A stretch of 64,000 nucleotides of DNA from contig NZ_JADMOL010000001.1 in NCBI RefSeq assembly GCF_015558675.1, forward strand, positions 188,507 to 252,506, in the 5' to 3' direction. This document shows positions 43,630-52,582 of this stretch, piece by piece; the first letter of the stretch is position 1, and every line of letters begins with the position of its first letter. The DNA is from Paenibacillus sp. 1001270B_150601_E10. GTDB lineage: Bacteria; Bacillota; Bacilli; Paenibacillales; Paenibacillaceae. The translations under genes were made by a program, and so were the position numbers. The notes beneath the pieces were generated by a model. It worked only from the letters and a program-made list of their open reading frames with translations. It searched no databases and had not been told where the DNA came from.

Positions 43630-44796
43630 TTAATCATCGCAAGCCGGAACTTCAGTGGACACTTCTCTTCCAAGCACACGATGATAGATTTGTTCGTATT
43701 CCCAAGTAATCTTATCATTGCAGAAAACATGTTGTGCTCGGTATAAGCATGCTTCTCTCATTCGCTTCGCAAGCTCTGGGTCGCTTAGCAGCTGAACGGC
43801 ATATTCCGCCATCAGCTCGGTATCGCCAATCGGTGCAAGAAATCCGGTTTCTCCGTGGGACACAAGCTCTGGGACTCCGCCCGTAATCGAACCGATGGTC
43901 GGAACTCCGCAGGCCATAGCCTCAAGAGCAACCAATCCAAAGCTTTCCTTCTCTGAAGGGAGCATCAATACGTCTGCAAGAGAGATAACCTGGGCAATCT
44001 CATCCTGCTTCCCAAGGAAGTGAACTCTGTCCTCAAGCCCCAGCTCACGAATCTTGCACTGTACCTTCGGCATATCCGGGCCTTCGCCTACAAACATAAG
44101 CCGAACGGGGATCTTCTCCTGTACCTTCTGAAACACATCCACGACATCCGACACCCGCTTCACTGGTCGGAAGTTAGAAATATGCATCATAATCTTCTCA
44201 TGAGGATATGCGAATTCGGATCGCAGATGAGAAATATCTCTTGGATAATAGACACGTTTATCGATAAAGTTATAAGTCAGGTCTATGTCCCGCGTAATAT
44301 CAAGCAGTTCACGCGTCTCACGAATCAAATCTTGTGATACAGCCGTTACTGCATCGCTCTCATTAATAGCAAAACGAATCATGTCTTTTAACGATTCATC
44401 CTGTGCCAGCACGGTAATATCCGTACCATGAAGCGTTGTTACAACCTTAAGATCAGGGTGAGCAAGCTTCTTTGCGAGATAAGCACATATCGCATGAGGG
44501 ACTGCATAATGAACATGCAAAATATCAAGTTTCTGCATGTTTGCAACCTGCGCCATCTTGCTTGCCAAGGACAGATCATACGGCGGGTAGCGGAATACAT
44601 AATAATCATTGACATCAACTTCATGATAATGAATATTCTTCTGGAACGTCGTGCCTAAACGAAATGGGATGTTGTGAGTAATAAAATGAATCTGGTGACC
44701 TCGTTCTGCGAGCAATTTGCCAAGCTCTGTCGCAACGACACCAGAACCGCCTAAGGACGGGTAGCATGTAATGCCAATTTTCAGTCCATCGCCCAA
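43630..44796 (-). CDS. bshA: N-acetyl-alpha-D-glucosaminyl L-malate synthase (bacillithiol synthesis)
   Basis: A 388-residue GT4-family glycosyltransferase that joins GlcNAc (from UDP-GlcNAc) to malate, the first step of bacillithiol synthesis. It has the N-terminal GITCYPSLGGSGVVATELG, HVHYAVPHAICAYLA, HISNFRPVKRVSDV and the EX7E segment ESFGLVALEAMACGVPT. The start is TTG at 44796 with GGAGGGGG upstream. Gene order bshB1-bshA-cca-birA is the same as in B. subtilis. Confidence 0.94.
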   Translation of the reverse strand: MGDGLKIGITCYPSLGGSGVVATELGKLLAERGHQIHFITHNIPFRLGTTFQKNIHYHEVDVNDYYVFRYPPYDLSLASKMAQVANMQKLDILHVHYAVPHAICAYLAKKLAHPDLKVVTTLHGTDITVLAQDESLKDMIRFAINESDAVTAVSQDLIRETRELLDITRDIDLTYNFIDKRVYYPRDISHLRSEFAYPHEKIMMHISNFRPVKRVSDVVDVFQKVQEKIPVRLMFVGEGPDMPKVQCKIRELGLEDRVHFLGKQDEIAQVISLADVLMLPSEKESFGLVALEAMACGVPTIGSITGGVPELVSHGETGFLAPIGDTELMAEYAVQLLSDPELAKRMREACLYRAQHVFCNDKITWEYEQIYHRVLGREVSTEVPACDD

Positions 44797-44862
44797 GACG
44801 TTTCCCCCTCCTTTAATGTTCTGCTAAATAGTGGCCTTGCACGTGGAGGAATCTAACCAGCC

Positions 44863-45552
44863 TTAAAAGTACTGTACAGCATATGGACCCTTTGTTATAA
44901 ATCCTTCTGCTAATTTCATCCCGCGTCCTTGACCGAGCAGGCTGTCCCTTGCTTCTACACGCTCGACATAACCCTGGGTAAGCGGTGTTGACACCATCTC
45001 ATTCGTTTGTGGAGTGAATTGAGATCGATAAGCACCTAGCGCAAGCCGTTTCTGCTCGTAAACCTCCGATACATCCACAACAAGATCAGCCGGCACCGTA
45101 TCATTGATAAAGTAAAAATAAGCTTGTTCCACCGTATGGGCTGGCAGCTCAGGCATATATCTTCTCAGCTTTGCATTAAACAACGCTTCTTGGACAATGC
45201 GAGAACACATGATATGATCGGGATGACGGTCTTCCCAATAAGGTGCGAATACAATTCTTGGCTTATGCCATCTAATAATCTTAACAACCTCGTCGATATG
45301 CGTCTTGATCAGCTGAAGTCCGCGATCAGGAAGACCAATCGTTCCTCTAACATCCAGCTGTAGAATCTGGCTTGCATCCTTCGCTTCCTCTTGTCGAAGC
45401 TCAACCGTTCCATTCGATGACATCTCCGCGTAGGTTAGATCATAGATGCCCGTCTTATAGCCAGCCTGTTTATGCTTCGCCAGCGTTCCGGCCATGCCAA
45501 TCTCTACATCATCCGGATGCGCTCCGATAGCCAGAATGTCAAGTGCGATCAT
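44863..45552 (-). CDS. bshB1: Bacillithiol biosynthesis deacetylase BshB1
   Basis: A 229-residue zinc deacetylase of the LmbE/PIG-L family. The metal motif AHPDDVEIG is near the N-terminus and a further histidine pair is in WEDRHPDHIMCSR. It removes the acetyl group from GlcNAc-malate made by BshA. The start overlaps the mgsA stop (TAATG). The final enzyme, BshC, is not in the window. Confidence 0.94.
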   Translation of the reverse strand: MIALDILAIGAHPDDVEIGMAGTLAKHKQAGYKTGIYDLTYAEMSSNGTVELRQEEAKDASQILQLDVRGTIGLPDRGLQLIKTHIDEVVKIIRWHKPRIVFAPYWEDRHPDHIMCSRIVQEALFNAKLRRYMPELPAHTVEQAYFYFINDTVPADLVVDVSEVYEQKRLALGAYRSQFTPQTNEMVSTPLTQGYVERVEARDSLLGQGRGMKLAEGFITKGPYAVQYF

Positions 45553-45977
45553 TACGCTTCATCGACTCCCGGTTTATATTTGTTGGGCAGCTCTCTCCAA
45601 GCGAATTCTCCGCGTTCAAGCGCCTTCACAAGAATTTCTGCTGTGGCAATATTCGTCGCAACAGGAATGCCTTGAACGTCGCACAAGCGAAGCAATGCAA
45701 TAATATCCGGCTCATGCGGCTGTGCCATCAACGGATCACGCAAGAATATAATTAAGTCCATTTCATTTTGAGCAACAAGCGCCCCAATCTGCTGGTCACC
45801 GCCAAGTGGACCTGACTCAAAGCGGTGGATCTTAAGATCGGTTTGCTCCATAATGCGTGTTCCTGTTGTACCCGTGGAGAATAATTGATGACCTTCAAAC
45901 ACTTTTTCATATGCAATCACAAAGTTTACGATCTCGGTTTTTTTACGGTCGTGTGCAATGAAAGCAATATTTAGCAT
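45552..45977 (-). CDS. mgsA: Methylglyoxal synthase
   Basis: A 141-residue enzyme converting dihydroxyacetone phosphate to methylglyoxal. It has [29 protein letters not shown] with the phosphate-binding loop, [15 protein letters not shown] with the catalytic aspartate, and [21 protein letters not shown] precedes the start. Bacillithiol genes directly downstream are meaningful because bacillithiol takes part in methylglyoxal detoxification in Bacillota. Confidence 0.95.
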   Translation of the reverse strand: MLNIAFIAHDRKKTEIVNFVIAYEKVFEGHQLFSTGTTGTRIMEQTDLKIHRFESGPLGGDQQIGALVAQNEMDLIIFLRDPLMAQPHEPDIIALLRLCDVQGIPVATNIATAEILVKALERGEFAWRELPNKYKPGVDEA

Positions 45978-46061
45978 AGTTCTCTCCTCAGCTTTCCCTA
46001 GTATGTTCTATCTACCGTTTGTTTTTGGTTACGCTGAATATACAGTATATCGTTGTCTTCC

Positions 46062-46865
46062 TTAGTCCATGAGATGTTCGAAGTCATAAACCAGCTCTTG
46101 AAGCTGCATGACCTTTTTCACCGCCAGGTTGACTCCAGGCATATATCCTGCACGCTCATAGGAATCGTGACGAATCTTTAGGGATTCTCCGTTACCGCCA
46201 AAGATGACCTCCTGCTGAGCAAAAATGCCTGGCAGGCGAACACTGTGAATGCGGAAGCCGTTATAGTACCCGCCACGAGAACCTTCAATCTTTTCTTCCT
46301 CATTCGGGTTGCCTTGACGATGCTCCTCGCGAACCTCAGAAATCAATTCAGCTGTTTTTACTGCTGTTCCAGATGGAGCATCAAGCTTTTGATCGCCATG
46401 ATATTCAATGATCTCAACATTCGGCAAATATTTTGCCGCTTGTTTAGCGAATTGCATCATTAAGAATGCACCAATGGAGAAGTTTGGCGCAATGACTGCT
46501 CCAATCCCCTTTTCACGGCACAAAGAACGAATTTCTTCAATTTGTTCCACAGAAAGTCCCGTTGTCCCAACAACTGGCCGAACGCCATGCTGAATCGCAG
46601 TCACCGTGTTCTCCATTACAGAAGCTGGTGTGGTAAAATCCACAATAACATCTGGCTTTGCAGCAGCTAAAGCTTCTACAAGGTCGCTTTTTACCATCAC
46701 ACCTGTTGCAGCAATGCCTACCAATGAACCGGCATCCACTTCACCAGCAGATCTATCCACAGCTGCTACAAGCTCCAACGCCTGATCCTGCAGCACCATC
46801 TTGACAACTTCTTTACCCATTCGGCCGCCAGCACCGACGACACCTACACGAATACGCTCTCCCAT
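46062..46865 (-). CDS. dapB: 4-hydroxy-tetrahydrodipicolinate reductase
   Basis: A 267-residue enzyme of the lysine/diaminopimelate pathway. NAD(P) loop VGVVGAGGRMGKEVVKM; middle DFTTPASVMEN and GTTGLSVEQ; catalytic region EIIEYHGDQKLDAPSGTA with the Lys and His residues. The start was set at 46865 (MGERIRVG), with GGGGGAAGG eight bases upstream. It follows the MazG-like gene by only 4 bases. Confidence 0.95.
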   Translation of the reverse strand: MGERIRVGVVGAGGRMGKEVVKMVLQDQALELVAAVDRSAGEVDAGSLVGIAATGVMVKSDLVEALAAAKPDVIVDFTTPASVMENTVTAIQHGVRPVVGTTGLSVEQIEEIRSLCREKGIGAVIAPNFSIGAFLMMQFAKQAAKYLPNVEIIEYHGDQKLDAPSGTAVKTAELISEVREEHRQGNPNEEEKIEGSRGGYYNGFRIHSVRLPGIFAQQEVIFGGNGESLKIRHDSYERAGYMPGVNLAVKKVMQLQELVYDFEHLMD

Positions 46866-46869
46866 AGGT

Positions 46870-47250
46870 TTAACCTTCCCCCTCTTCTCCGTCAATTCTT
46901 GTCCACCGATTTGCATCTCTTGTGTTGAATTTGTGCATCACATCATCATGCGCTTTGGTGAGGTCAATCCCTAAAGAATTGGCAAAGCATATTAATATAA
47001 ACAACAAGTCCCCAAGCTCAAGGGCAATGGAGTTATCTTTCTCATCAGGCTTCTTCGGTTTCTCTCCGTAAGCATGGTTCACCTCGCGGGCAAGCTCACC
47101 GGCTTCTTCCGTCAACCTTGCCATCAAGGCGAGCGGGCTAAAGTAGCCTTCCTTGAATTGAGAAATATACTGGTCTACTTCACGCTGCATCTCCGCAAGC
47201 GGCTTCTTGCGAAGCGAGTCTAAAAACGCTTTATGGTTGCTTGTGTTCAA
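46870..47250 (-). CDS. ypjD: MazG-like nucleotide pyrophosphohydrolase (YpjD family)
   Basis: About 126 residues in the all-alpha NTP pyrophosphohydrolase fold. The metal-binding motif is LTEEAGELAREVNH with a second acidic cluster in ELGDLLFILICFAN. It probably hydrolyses non-canonical or excess nucleotides. A TTG start at 47250 with AGAAGGGG upstream is preferred; an ATG 33 bases earlier has no ribosome site. Position before dapB matches B. subtilis ypjD. Confidence 0.85.
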   Translation of the reverse strand: MNTSNHKAFLDSLRKKPLAEMQREVDQYISQFKEGYFSPLALMARLTEEAGELAREVNHAYGEKPKKPDEKDNSIALELGDLLFILICFANSLGIDLTKAHDDVMHKFNTRDANRWTRIDGEEGEG

Positions 47251-47404
47251 GGTATCCCCTTCTTCTATTATGTAGCATTTCATTATAGGTACATGTATTA
47301 TCTATGTTATCTCAAAGCACACTGGAAAACAAATGCTTTTTATCCCCTGATAATTTCGATATACTAAGAAAGCATGAGGAAATTGAAGATAAGGAGAGCT
47401 AAAG

Positions 47405-48277
47405 ATGACTGCTTCCGTGCTCTTGAAGAAGATCGGACAGATTTTCCTTCCTATTACAATAGGAACAGCAATTTACGCATTTGGATTGATTTACTTCATC
47501 CTTCCGAATCAATTGATGGAAGGCGGCGTAACCGGGATTACCGTTCTTCTCAAGTATGCTCTAAACATCTCACCATCTCTTTCAACTCTTATCATCAACA
47601 TTCCCTTATTTCTTATCGGCTGGCGTTCTTTAGGTCGAACGCAAATGGTATACAGCATTTACGGCGTTTTGTCATTGACCTTCTTCCTGTGGTTTTTCGA
47701 GCAGGCCGTTGAACTTGGATACATAGACCCCTTCCGAACTGAACAAGATATGATCCTAGCTACATTATATGCGGGTGTTACGCTAGGTGCTGGATTAGGC
47801 ATTGTCTTCCGCTTTGGAGGTACGACAGGCGGAGTAGACATCATCGCACGAATTGCGAACCGAAAGCTAAGTGTCAGCATGGGCCAGTTTATTCTTTTCT
47901 TGGATATTTTCATTATTGGATCGTCGCTCTTCTTTATTACAAAGGAAAAAATATTGTATACGCTCGTTACGGTATTCATTTCATCGAAAATGATTGATTT
48001 CATCCAAGAAGGCGCCTATGCTGCAAAAGCCTTTACGATTATTACGGATGAGCCCCATGCCATAGCAGATCAGATTACAAAGGAGCTTGAGCGCGGAGTC
48101 ACACTGATCCCAGCAATCGGCTATTATTCGAAGGCAGAAAAGCAAATGGTATACTGTGTTGTCAGTCGAGCTGAACTTCGTCGGATCAAGTCTATCGCAA
48201 AAAGTATTGACCCAAAAGCATTTATTATCGTCAGCGAGGTGCATGATGTGCTTGGCGAAGGCTTCAAAGAAGATTAA
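47405..48277 (+). CDS. YitT-family membrane protein
   Basis: 290 residues with about five N-terminal transmembrane helices (YAFGLIYFILPNQLMEGGVTGIT, ISPSLSTLIINIPLFLIG, GVLSLTFFLWFFEQA, MILATLYAGVTLGAGLGIVF, MGQFILFLDIFIIGSSLFF) and a C-terminal cytoplasmic DUF2179 domain (AFTIITDEPHAIADQI, KQMVYCVVSRAELRRIKSIAKSIDP). The function is not known. It diverges from ypjD, as does B. subtilis ypjC. The ribosome site AAGGAGAG lies just upstream. Confidence 0.88.
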   Translation: MTASVLLKKIGQIFLPITIGTAIYAFGLIYFILPNQLMEGGVTGITVLLKYALNISPSLSTLIINIPLFLIGWRSLGRTQMVYSIYGVLSLTFFLWFFEQAVELGYIDPFRTEQDMILATLYAGVTLGAGLGIVFRFGGTTGGVDIIARIANRKLSVSMGQFILFLDIFIIGSSLFFITKEKILYTLVTVFISSKMIDFIQEGAYAAKAFTIITDEPHAIADQITKELERGVTLIPAIGYYSKAEKQMVYCVVSRAELRRIKSIAKSIDPKAFIIVSEVHDVLGEGFKED

Positions 48278-48308
48278 ACATGATTCCATTCCCACTATAT
48301 AATAAATG

Positions 48309-48371
48309 AAAAAAAGAGCAAGGAGACCGCCCATTAGTCATCAGACGGTACTCCTCGCTCTTTGTTTTTTT
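48309..48371. terminator. Bidirectional terminator between yitT-like gene and ypjB
   Basis: AAAGAGC, AGGAG and ACCG pair with CGGT, CTCC and GCTCTTT, flanked by A runs on the left and T runs on the right. It serves the convergent ends of the two genes. Confidence 0.8.
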
Positions 48372-48409
48372 ACAACGCGAATAACTTATCGATCCAGCTC
48401 AAATCCTCG

Positions 48410-49315
48410 TTATGCAGATGGATTCCACGGGCCTGAGCGAATTTGTTCCTCATCATCCCGATATTTTTGATAGGCTACATAAGCTAGCGTTACCGTCACA
48501 ATCCCGGTAAGCCAAATAATGGCCCGCATAGGGAGTGGCTGCTCTTGATCCATCGAGAAGGTCGTTAAATCCTTGGATGGGCCAAATAGTTCCTTCATCC
48601 ACATACCTTCGTATTCCTGCAACGTACGCTTCACCTGCTCAACCGTAACCTTAGATTTATGAGACTGCTGAACCAGCGCCATGACGGAGTGTATCATCTC
48701 GATTGTGTTCGGTGAACGCTGCAGCGAAGCAGCAGGAAGAATACGATCGATATGTTCCAACCACTTTCGACTGCTTTGCTCCCATTGCATGGAATCTACC
48801 GCTTGCAGCATCTGATCAAGATCATCTCGTAATATGTCCGCATATTGGAGCCACATCGGCTGATCGGGATGCGTGACCGCATCTGTGGCGAAACGAAACT
48901 TCGCTACCGCATGCTCAAGGGCATCGGAATCTCGCTTGATGGCATGAAACTGTCTTTTAAGCTCCACATAGCTTCCCGTTATAACATGAATATGTTCAGC
49001 CTTCCACTCGTCGAACAAGTGAGGGGCTGCCAGAGCAGCCTCTAATTGAACCAATATCTCGAAGGCACCATTTTGATCCCCATCAACAACCTTCCGATAC
49101 ATCTGCTCTGCTGTTTGATCGACAAGGGCCCATTCTTGGCTTGTGGAAGGATTTGAAGTTGACTTGTTAGAAGATTTCTCCTTCGTTTGCTTTTGATTGG
49201 TCTCTTCCGCTGCTGTGGGCTCCGAATGCTGTTCACTCGCGTATGTAAACTGCGGCAACATGATGGAGCATAGCATGAGAACAGCGAGTAGATTAAAGAT
49301 TCGCGTTCGTAGCAT
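48410..49315 (-). CDS. ypjB: Sporulation protein YpjB-like
   Basis: 301 residues. A signal peptide (MLRTRIFNLLAVLMLCSIML, cleavage near TYASEQ) is followed by a charged linker, a helical extracytoplasmic domain, and a C-terminal transmembrane segment (about 266-284) ending in a short basic/acidic tail. It corresponds to B. subtilis YpjB, a sporulation-related protein of unknown mechanism, by position between ypjC and ypjA. The ATG at 49315 has GGGGGAGGG six bases upstream. Confidence 0.78.
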   Translation of the reverse strand: MLRTRIFNLLAVLMLCSIMLPQFTYASEQHSEPTAAEETNQKQTKEKSSNKSTSNPSTSQEWALVDQTAEQMYRKVVDGDQNGAFEILVQLEAALAAPHLFDEWKAEHIHVITGSYVELKRQFHAIKRDSDALEHAVAKFRFATDAVTHPDQPMWLQYADILRDDLDQMLQAVDSMQWEQSSRKWLEHIDRILPAASLQRSPNTIEMIHSVMALVQQSHKSKVTVEQVKRTLQEYEGMWMKELFGPSKDLTTFSMDQEQPLPMRAIIWLTGIVTVTLAYVAYQKYRDDEEQIRSGPWNPSA

Positions 49316-49410
49316 GGACATCCCTCCCCCATTACTGTATGGGGGGAATGCATGATTTAGAACGATAGAAGGAGACAAACCTCTCTGATAGTTATTGGTA
49401 TGGAGCTTTC

Positions 49411-50172
49411 TTAGATAGAAGGCATGACATTACCGCCGCTGACCGGGATGTAAGCCCCCGTTATGTAGCTGGCAAGATCAGAAGCGAGAAATGCAACCAC
49501 GTTTGCTATTTCTTGATCCGTACCCCGTCGCTTTAGTGGTACGGCTTGCTCGTAGCTTTCATTACGTTCACTATTGTTCTCTCGATCCCTTTCGCTCACT
49601 GTCCATCCAGGCGCCACTTGATTCACCGTGATTTGGTGTTCGCCAACTTCTTTTGCCAAAACACGGTAGACGCCGTCCATTCCCCGCTTGCCTGCGGTAT
49701 AGGCAGACTGACCGGGAAAGTTCTGCATAGCGCATTCAGTATTGATCCCAATAAAGCGTCCGCGTTTAAGCTCGATCATATCCGGTACAAATGCTTTTGC
49801 AAGATGAACGCTTTGCAGCACGCAGGATTCAAACTGGCTTCTGTAATCTTCAACATTCTGTTCAAGGATGGAGGTCCATTGATATTGGATCACAGCATTC
49901 GCAACTACAATATCCAGTTTTCCAAGTGAAGCATGGATATCATCACGCATGTGCAGAACATCATCCAATCGAGTTACATCTGCTTGCACGACCATCGCAC
50001 GTCTTCCTAGCTCTTTTACTTCCTGTTGAAGCTCCAGAGCCTTCGCTTCATTGCGTTGATAATGAATCGCTACATTTGCGCCACATGCTGCAAGCGTCCG
50101 TACCATAACACGCCCTAATTGTCCGGATGCCCCTGTTACAAGTACATTCCTATTCTGCAAATCGATTCTCAC
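49411..50172 (-). CDS. Short-chain dehydrogenase/reductase
   Basis: A 253-residue classical SDR. The cofactor turn is VTGASGQLGRVM (TGxxxGxG), with NAVIQYQ at the usual NNAG position and YTAGK as the catalytic Tyr-x3-Lys. The position of the catalytic serine (13 residues before Tyr) holds Thr in INTECAM, which is unusual. The substrate is unknown. The start is GTG at 50172 with AGAAGGAG upstream, 14 bases after a VOC-family gene. This pair interrupts the ypjB-ypjA order seen in B. subtilis. Confidence 0.85.
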   Translation of the reverse strand: MRIDLQNRNVLVTGASGQLGRVMVRTLAACGANVAIHYQRNEAKALELQQEVKELGRRAMVVQADVTRLDDVLHMRDDIHASLGKLDIVVANAVIQYQWTSILEQNVEDYRSQFESCVLQSVHLAKAFVPDMIELKRGRFIGINTECAMQNFPGQSAYTAGKRGMDGVYRVLAKEVGEHQITVNQVAPGWTVSERDRENNSERNESYEQAVPLKRRGTDQEIANVVAFLASDLASYITGAYIPVSGGNVMPSI

Positions 50173-50186
50173 AAGACCCGCTCCTT

Positions 50187-50636
50187 CTACTTGTCATATT
50201 CTAAGAGTTCAACAAGCACCTTCAACTCTTTTACCGTATCCAGCAAAGAATAGCGTCCACCGACAAATTCCCCTTGCTGTTGAACAGTGAAACCCTTCTC
50301 TTCAAGAATCGTTTTCTTCCCTTCAGCTCCCTCTACAATGAACGCAATATGATGAGGACCCTCACCTTGATCATCCAAATGTCTTCTCCAAGAACTCTGG
50401 TGGTGGTCAGGCTCGATAAGCTCTATTTGAGTAGATCCAATATCAAAGAAAGCGAGTTTGGCTCTGGCTTCTGTCTTTTCTCCTTGAAATATAGTTTTGG
50501 ATTCCTCTTGTGGTCCTGTCCAGAACCATTGGGGCTTCTCTACTCCAAAGAAATCTGCGTACGCTGCAATTGTTGCTTCAATGTCTTTTACAACAATGCC
50601 GATTTGAACGATTGTCTTTAATGATTCATTCTTCAT
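50187..50636 (-). CDS. VOC-family (glyoxalase-like) protein
   Basis: A 149-residue vicinal-oxygen-chelate protein with two beta-alpha-beta-beta-beta repeats: IVQIGIVVKDIEATIAAYADFFG and HHIAFIVEGAEGKKTILEEKGF. Possible metal ligands are Gln/His and Glu (IELIEPD, LVELLEY). It resembles methylmalonyl-CoA epimerase and glyoxalase I-like proteins; the substrate cannot be named. It probably forms a two-gene operon with the SDR downstream. AGAAGGAG lies 11 bases before the start. Confidence 0.82.
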   Translation of the reverse strand: MKNESLKTIVQIGIVVKDIEATIAAYADFFGVEKPQWFWTGPQEESKTIFQGEKTEARAKLAFFDIGSTQIELIEPDHHQSSWRRHLDDQGEGPHHIAFIVEGAEGKKTILEEKGFTVQQQGEFVGGRYSLLDTVKELKVLVELLEYDK

Positions 50637-50756
50637 ATTTAGGTTTTCTCCTTCTATCCCAGTCAAAAATTCATAGCCCTGCATCATGATCTATCCTATT
50701 GAGGCTCTCTATTATCCATCTTACCACCAAGATTTTATTTGCAGCTCCATAACAAA

Positions 50757-50812
50757 TAAAAAAACAACAATAAGGTTAGCTTCCCACAAGCACCTAAACT
50801 GTTGTTTTTCAA
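50757..50812 (-). terminator. Terminator after ypjA
   Basis: On the minus strand AAACAACA and TTTAGGT pair with ACCT and TGTTGTTT around a loop, followed by a T-run. It lies about 120 bases after the ypjA stop; the intervening sequence shows no gene. Confidence 0.6.
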
Positions 50813-50930
50813 CTTCCAAAATAATTTAAATGTTCATTTATCGCTCATCAATTTCAATACTGCCGTGTTACAACAGCTTCTTCTACTTTATGTTCGCTTC
50901 TTCAATCTTTGCTTACAACATCAATTCGTG

Positions 50931-51575
50931 TTAATCAAGGTGATCTGTATGTTTGCGATACATCCATGCCGCAAGTGCAGCGGCCGCGCTTAATCCAGTA
51001 AGAATACAAGTAAACATCGAAACTTTGCCCAAGTGGTTATAAAGAGGGCCTGGCAACCACGGAAAGATATCATACGTATAGTCTAAAATATCATTCAACC
51101 AGGTCCAAGCAGCTGCTATCGCGATAGCAAGTGGGCCAAATTTGAATAATCGAACAAACAAAAGCGCTTCTACGGCCATTGCCAGATGAGACCCTACCAG
51201 CATCCAGTCCTGCCATATTAGAGGCTCCCCAAGATTGGCGCCTGCGAAAATAATCGCACATGCCCAGATTCCATACTTCACAGACGTAACGACAGCTAAA
51301 CCTTCAATTAAGACTCGAACAACATGCAGCCATCCTTTGCTTTCCTTCATTGGAAACAATAGAAACAGTAAGGCTAGCGTAAAAAACAAGCTTGCTGTTG
51401 GACTATCCGGCACAAATATAATTTGCCATTTCAAGTTATGCGACCAGGTATATTGCAACTGTGCGCCATACCAGTAGTAACCGTATATCGTTCCTAATAA
51501 GTTTGCAATAAAAAGCCCCCATAATACCCAGCGTTGCGATAAAAACGAGCGGCTCCAATAGAAAGACAAACGCAT
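50931..51575 (-). CDS. ypjA: YpjA-like membrane protein (DUF1405)
   Basis: 214 residues with about six transmembrane helices (VLWGLFIANLLGTIYGYYWYG, TASLFFTLALLFLLF, VVTSVKYGIWACAIIFAGA, MAVEALLFVRLF, LAIAIAAAWTWLND, MFTCILTGLSAAAALAAWMY). The function is unknown. The position downstream of qcrC is as in B. subtilis, but a terminator at 51649-51678 separates the two. The ATG at 51575 has GGGGGTGT upstream. Confidence 0.85.
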   Translation of the reverse strand: MRLSFYWSRSFLSQRWVLWGLFIANLLGTIYGYYWYGAQLQYTWSHNLKWQIIFVPDSPTASLFFTLALLFLLFPMKESKGWLHVVRVLIEGLAVVTSVKYGIWACAIIFAGANLGEPLIWQDWMLVGSHLAMAVEALLFVRLFKFGPLAIAIAAAWTWLNDILDYTYDIFPWLPGPLYNHLGKVSMFTCILTGLSAAAALAAWMYRKHTDHLD

Positions 51576-51648
51576 CCTACACCCCCAGAAGTTCAATTAA
51601 AGCTTATTATGTATAATAAAACTATAATACAGTACTTATACAAAAAAT

Positions 51649-51678
51649 ACAGCCTGACCAGTAGATCGGCCAGGCTGT
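51649..51678 (-). terminator. Terminator of qcrABC
   Basis: ACAGCCTG-A-CC and GG-C-CAGGCTGT form an 11-position stem with one mismatch around an 8-base loop; six T follow on the minus strand. It lies directly after the qcrC stop codon. Confidence 0.85.
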
Positions 51679-51695
51679 TTGGTACATGCTATGGC

Positions 51696-52565
51696 TTATT
51701 CTGCAGACTTTTGCTTGGCAAGCCATGCAGCGATGTTGGTGATTTCTTCTTCCGTTACGCCTTGAGCAAGCGCTTGCTCATATTGCGCCTTCATCGGTCC
51801 CTCGTGAAGAACCTTAAGGATATCCTCTTGCGATAAGCTGTCGCCGATACCGCGGAGGCTTGGTCCTGCACTGCCTTTGAGATCAGTGCCATGACAGCTT
51901 AGGCAGCCTGCCTTCTTCATGGTCTCTAATGCTGGATCATCCTTTTCGACAAGTGCAATCTCCTGATTTGGCTTAGGCTGCCCTGTCGGTTTACCAGCCA
52001 TTGCATCTTCACGAGCTTTCTCTTCACGTTCAATATGCTCCGGAATGATATTCAATTCCTTCAACTCGTGTTGATACTCGTTCCAAGCGGACTTCGTTAA
52101 GAAGATTACCGCAAGCAAGGATACGATCATCATGGAGCTTGCGATTGGACGACGATAGAAGCGACGCTCCTTGCCTGTATCGAGGAAAGGTGCCAGGAGC
52201 AAAGCTCCAAAAGCGATACCAGGAATTAACACCGTACCGAATACGACATAGCTACCCGATGCGTAAGGGTATTTCAAGAATTGATATAAAAATAAGAAGT
52301 ACCAGTCTGGGATAGGAATAAAGCCTGTGTTGTTTGGATCGGCTGGGTAGCCTAGAGGTGCAGGTTCTGAGATGGTTAATACTAAGAAGGCGACTAGCGC
52401 GACACATCCTACCATCCATTCTTTTAATAGGAAGTTAGGAATAAATGCTTCAGACTTTCCAGGAAAAGCCGAATAGTCAGGTTGAAGCAATGGATTTACT
52501 CTCTTCTTCACTCGGGAGTCGCCAACGTACACGACTTTCTCCTTCGGTGAATGTCCATGTGCCAT
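51696..52565 (-). CDS. qcrC: Menaquinol:cytochrome c reductase, cytochrome b/c subunit
   Basis: 289 residues. The N-terminal part has subunit IV-like transmembrane helices (MVGCVALVAFLVLTISEPAPLGYPADP, IPDWYFLFLYQFLKYP). The C-terminal domain is cytochrome c with heme site CLSCHGTDLKGSAGPSLRGIG and a later Met ligand (HEGPMKAQ). This b/c fusion is typical of Bacillus-type bc complexes. AGGAGG precedes the start; the gene follows qcrB by 17 bases. Confidence 0.95.
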   Translation of the reverse strand: MAHGHSPKEKVVYVGDSRVKKRVNPLLQPDYSAFPGKSEAFIPNFLLKEWMVGCVALVAFLVLTISEPAPLGYPADPNNTGFIPIPDWYFLFLYQFLKYPYASGSYVVFGTVLIPGIAFGALLLAPFLDTGKERRFYRRPIASSMMIVSLLAVIFLTKSAWNEYQHELKELNIIPEHIEREEKAREDAMAGKPTGQPKPNQEIALVEKDDPALETMKKAGCLSCHGTDLKGSAGPSLRGIGDSLSQEDILKVLHEGPMKAQYEQALAQGVTEEEITNIAAWLAKQKSAE

Positions 52566-52582
52566 TTAACGTTCCTCCTCTC

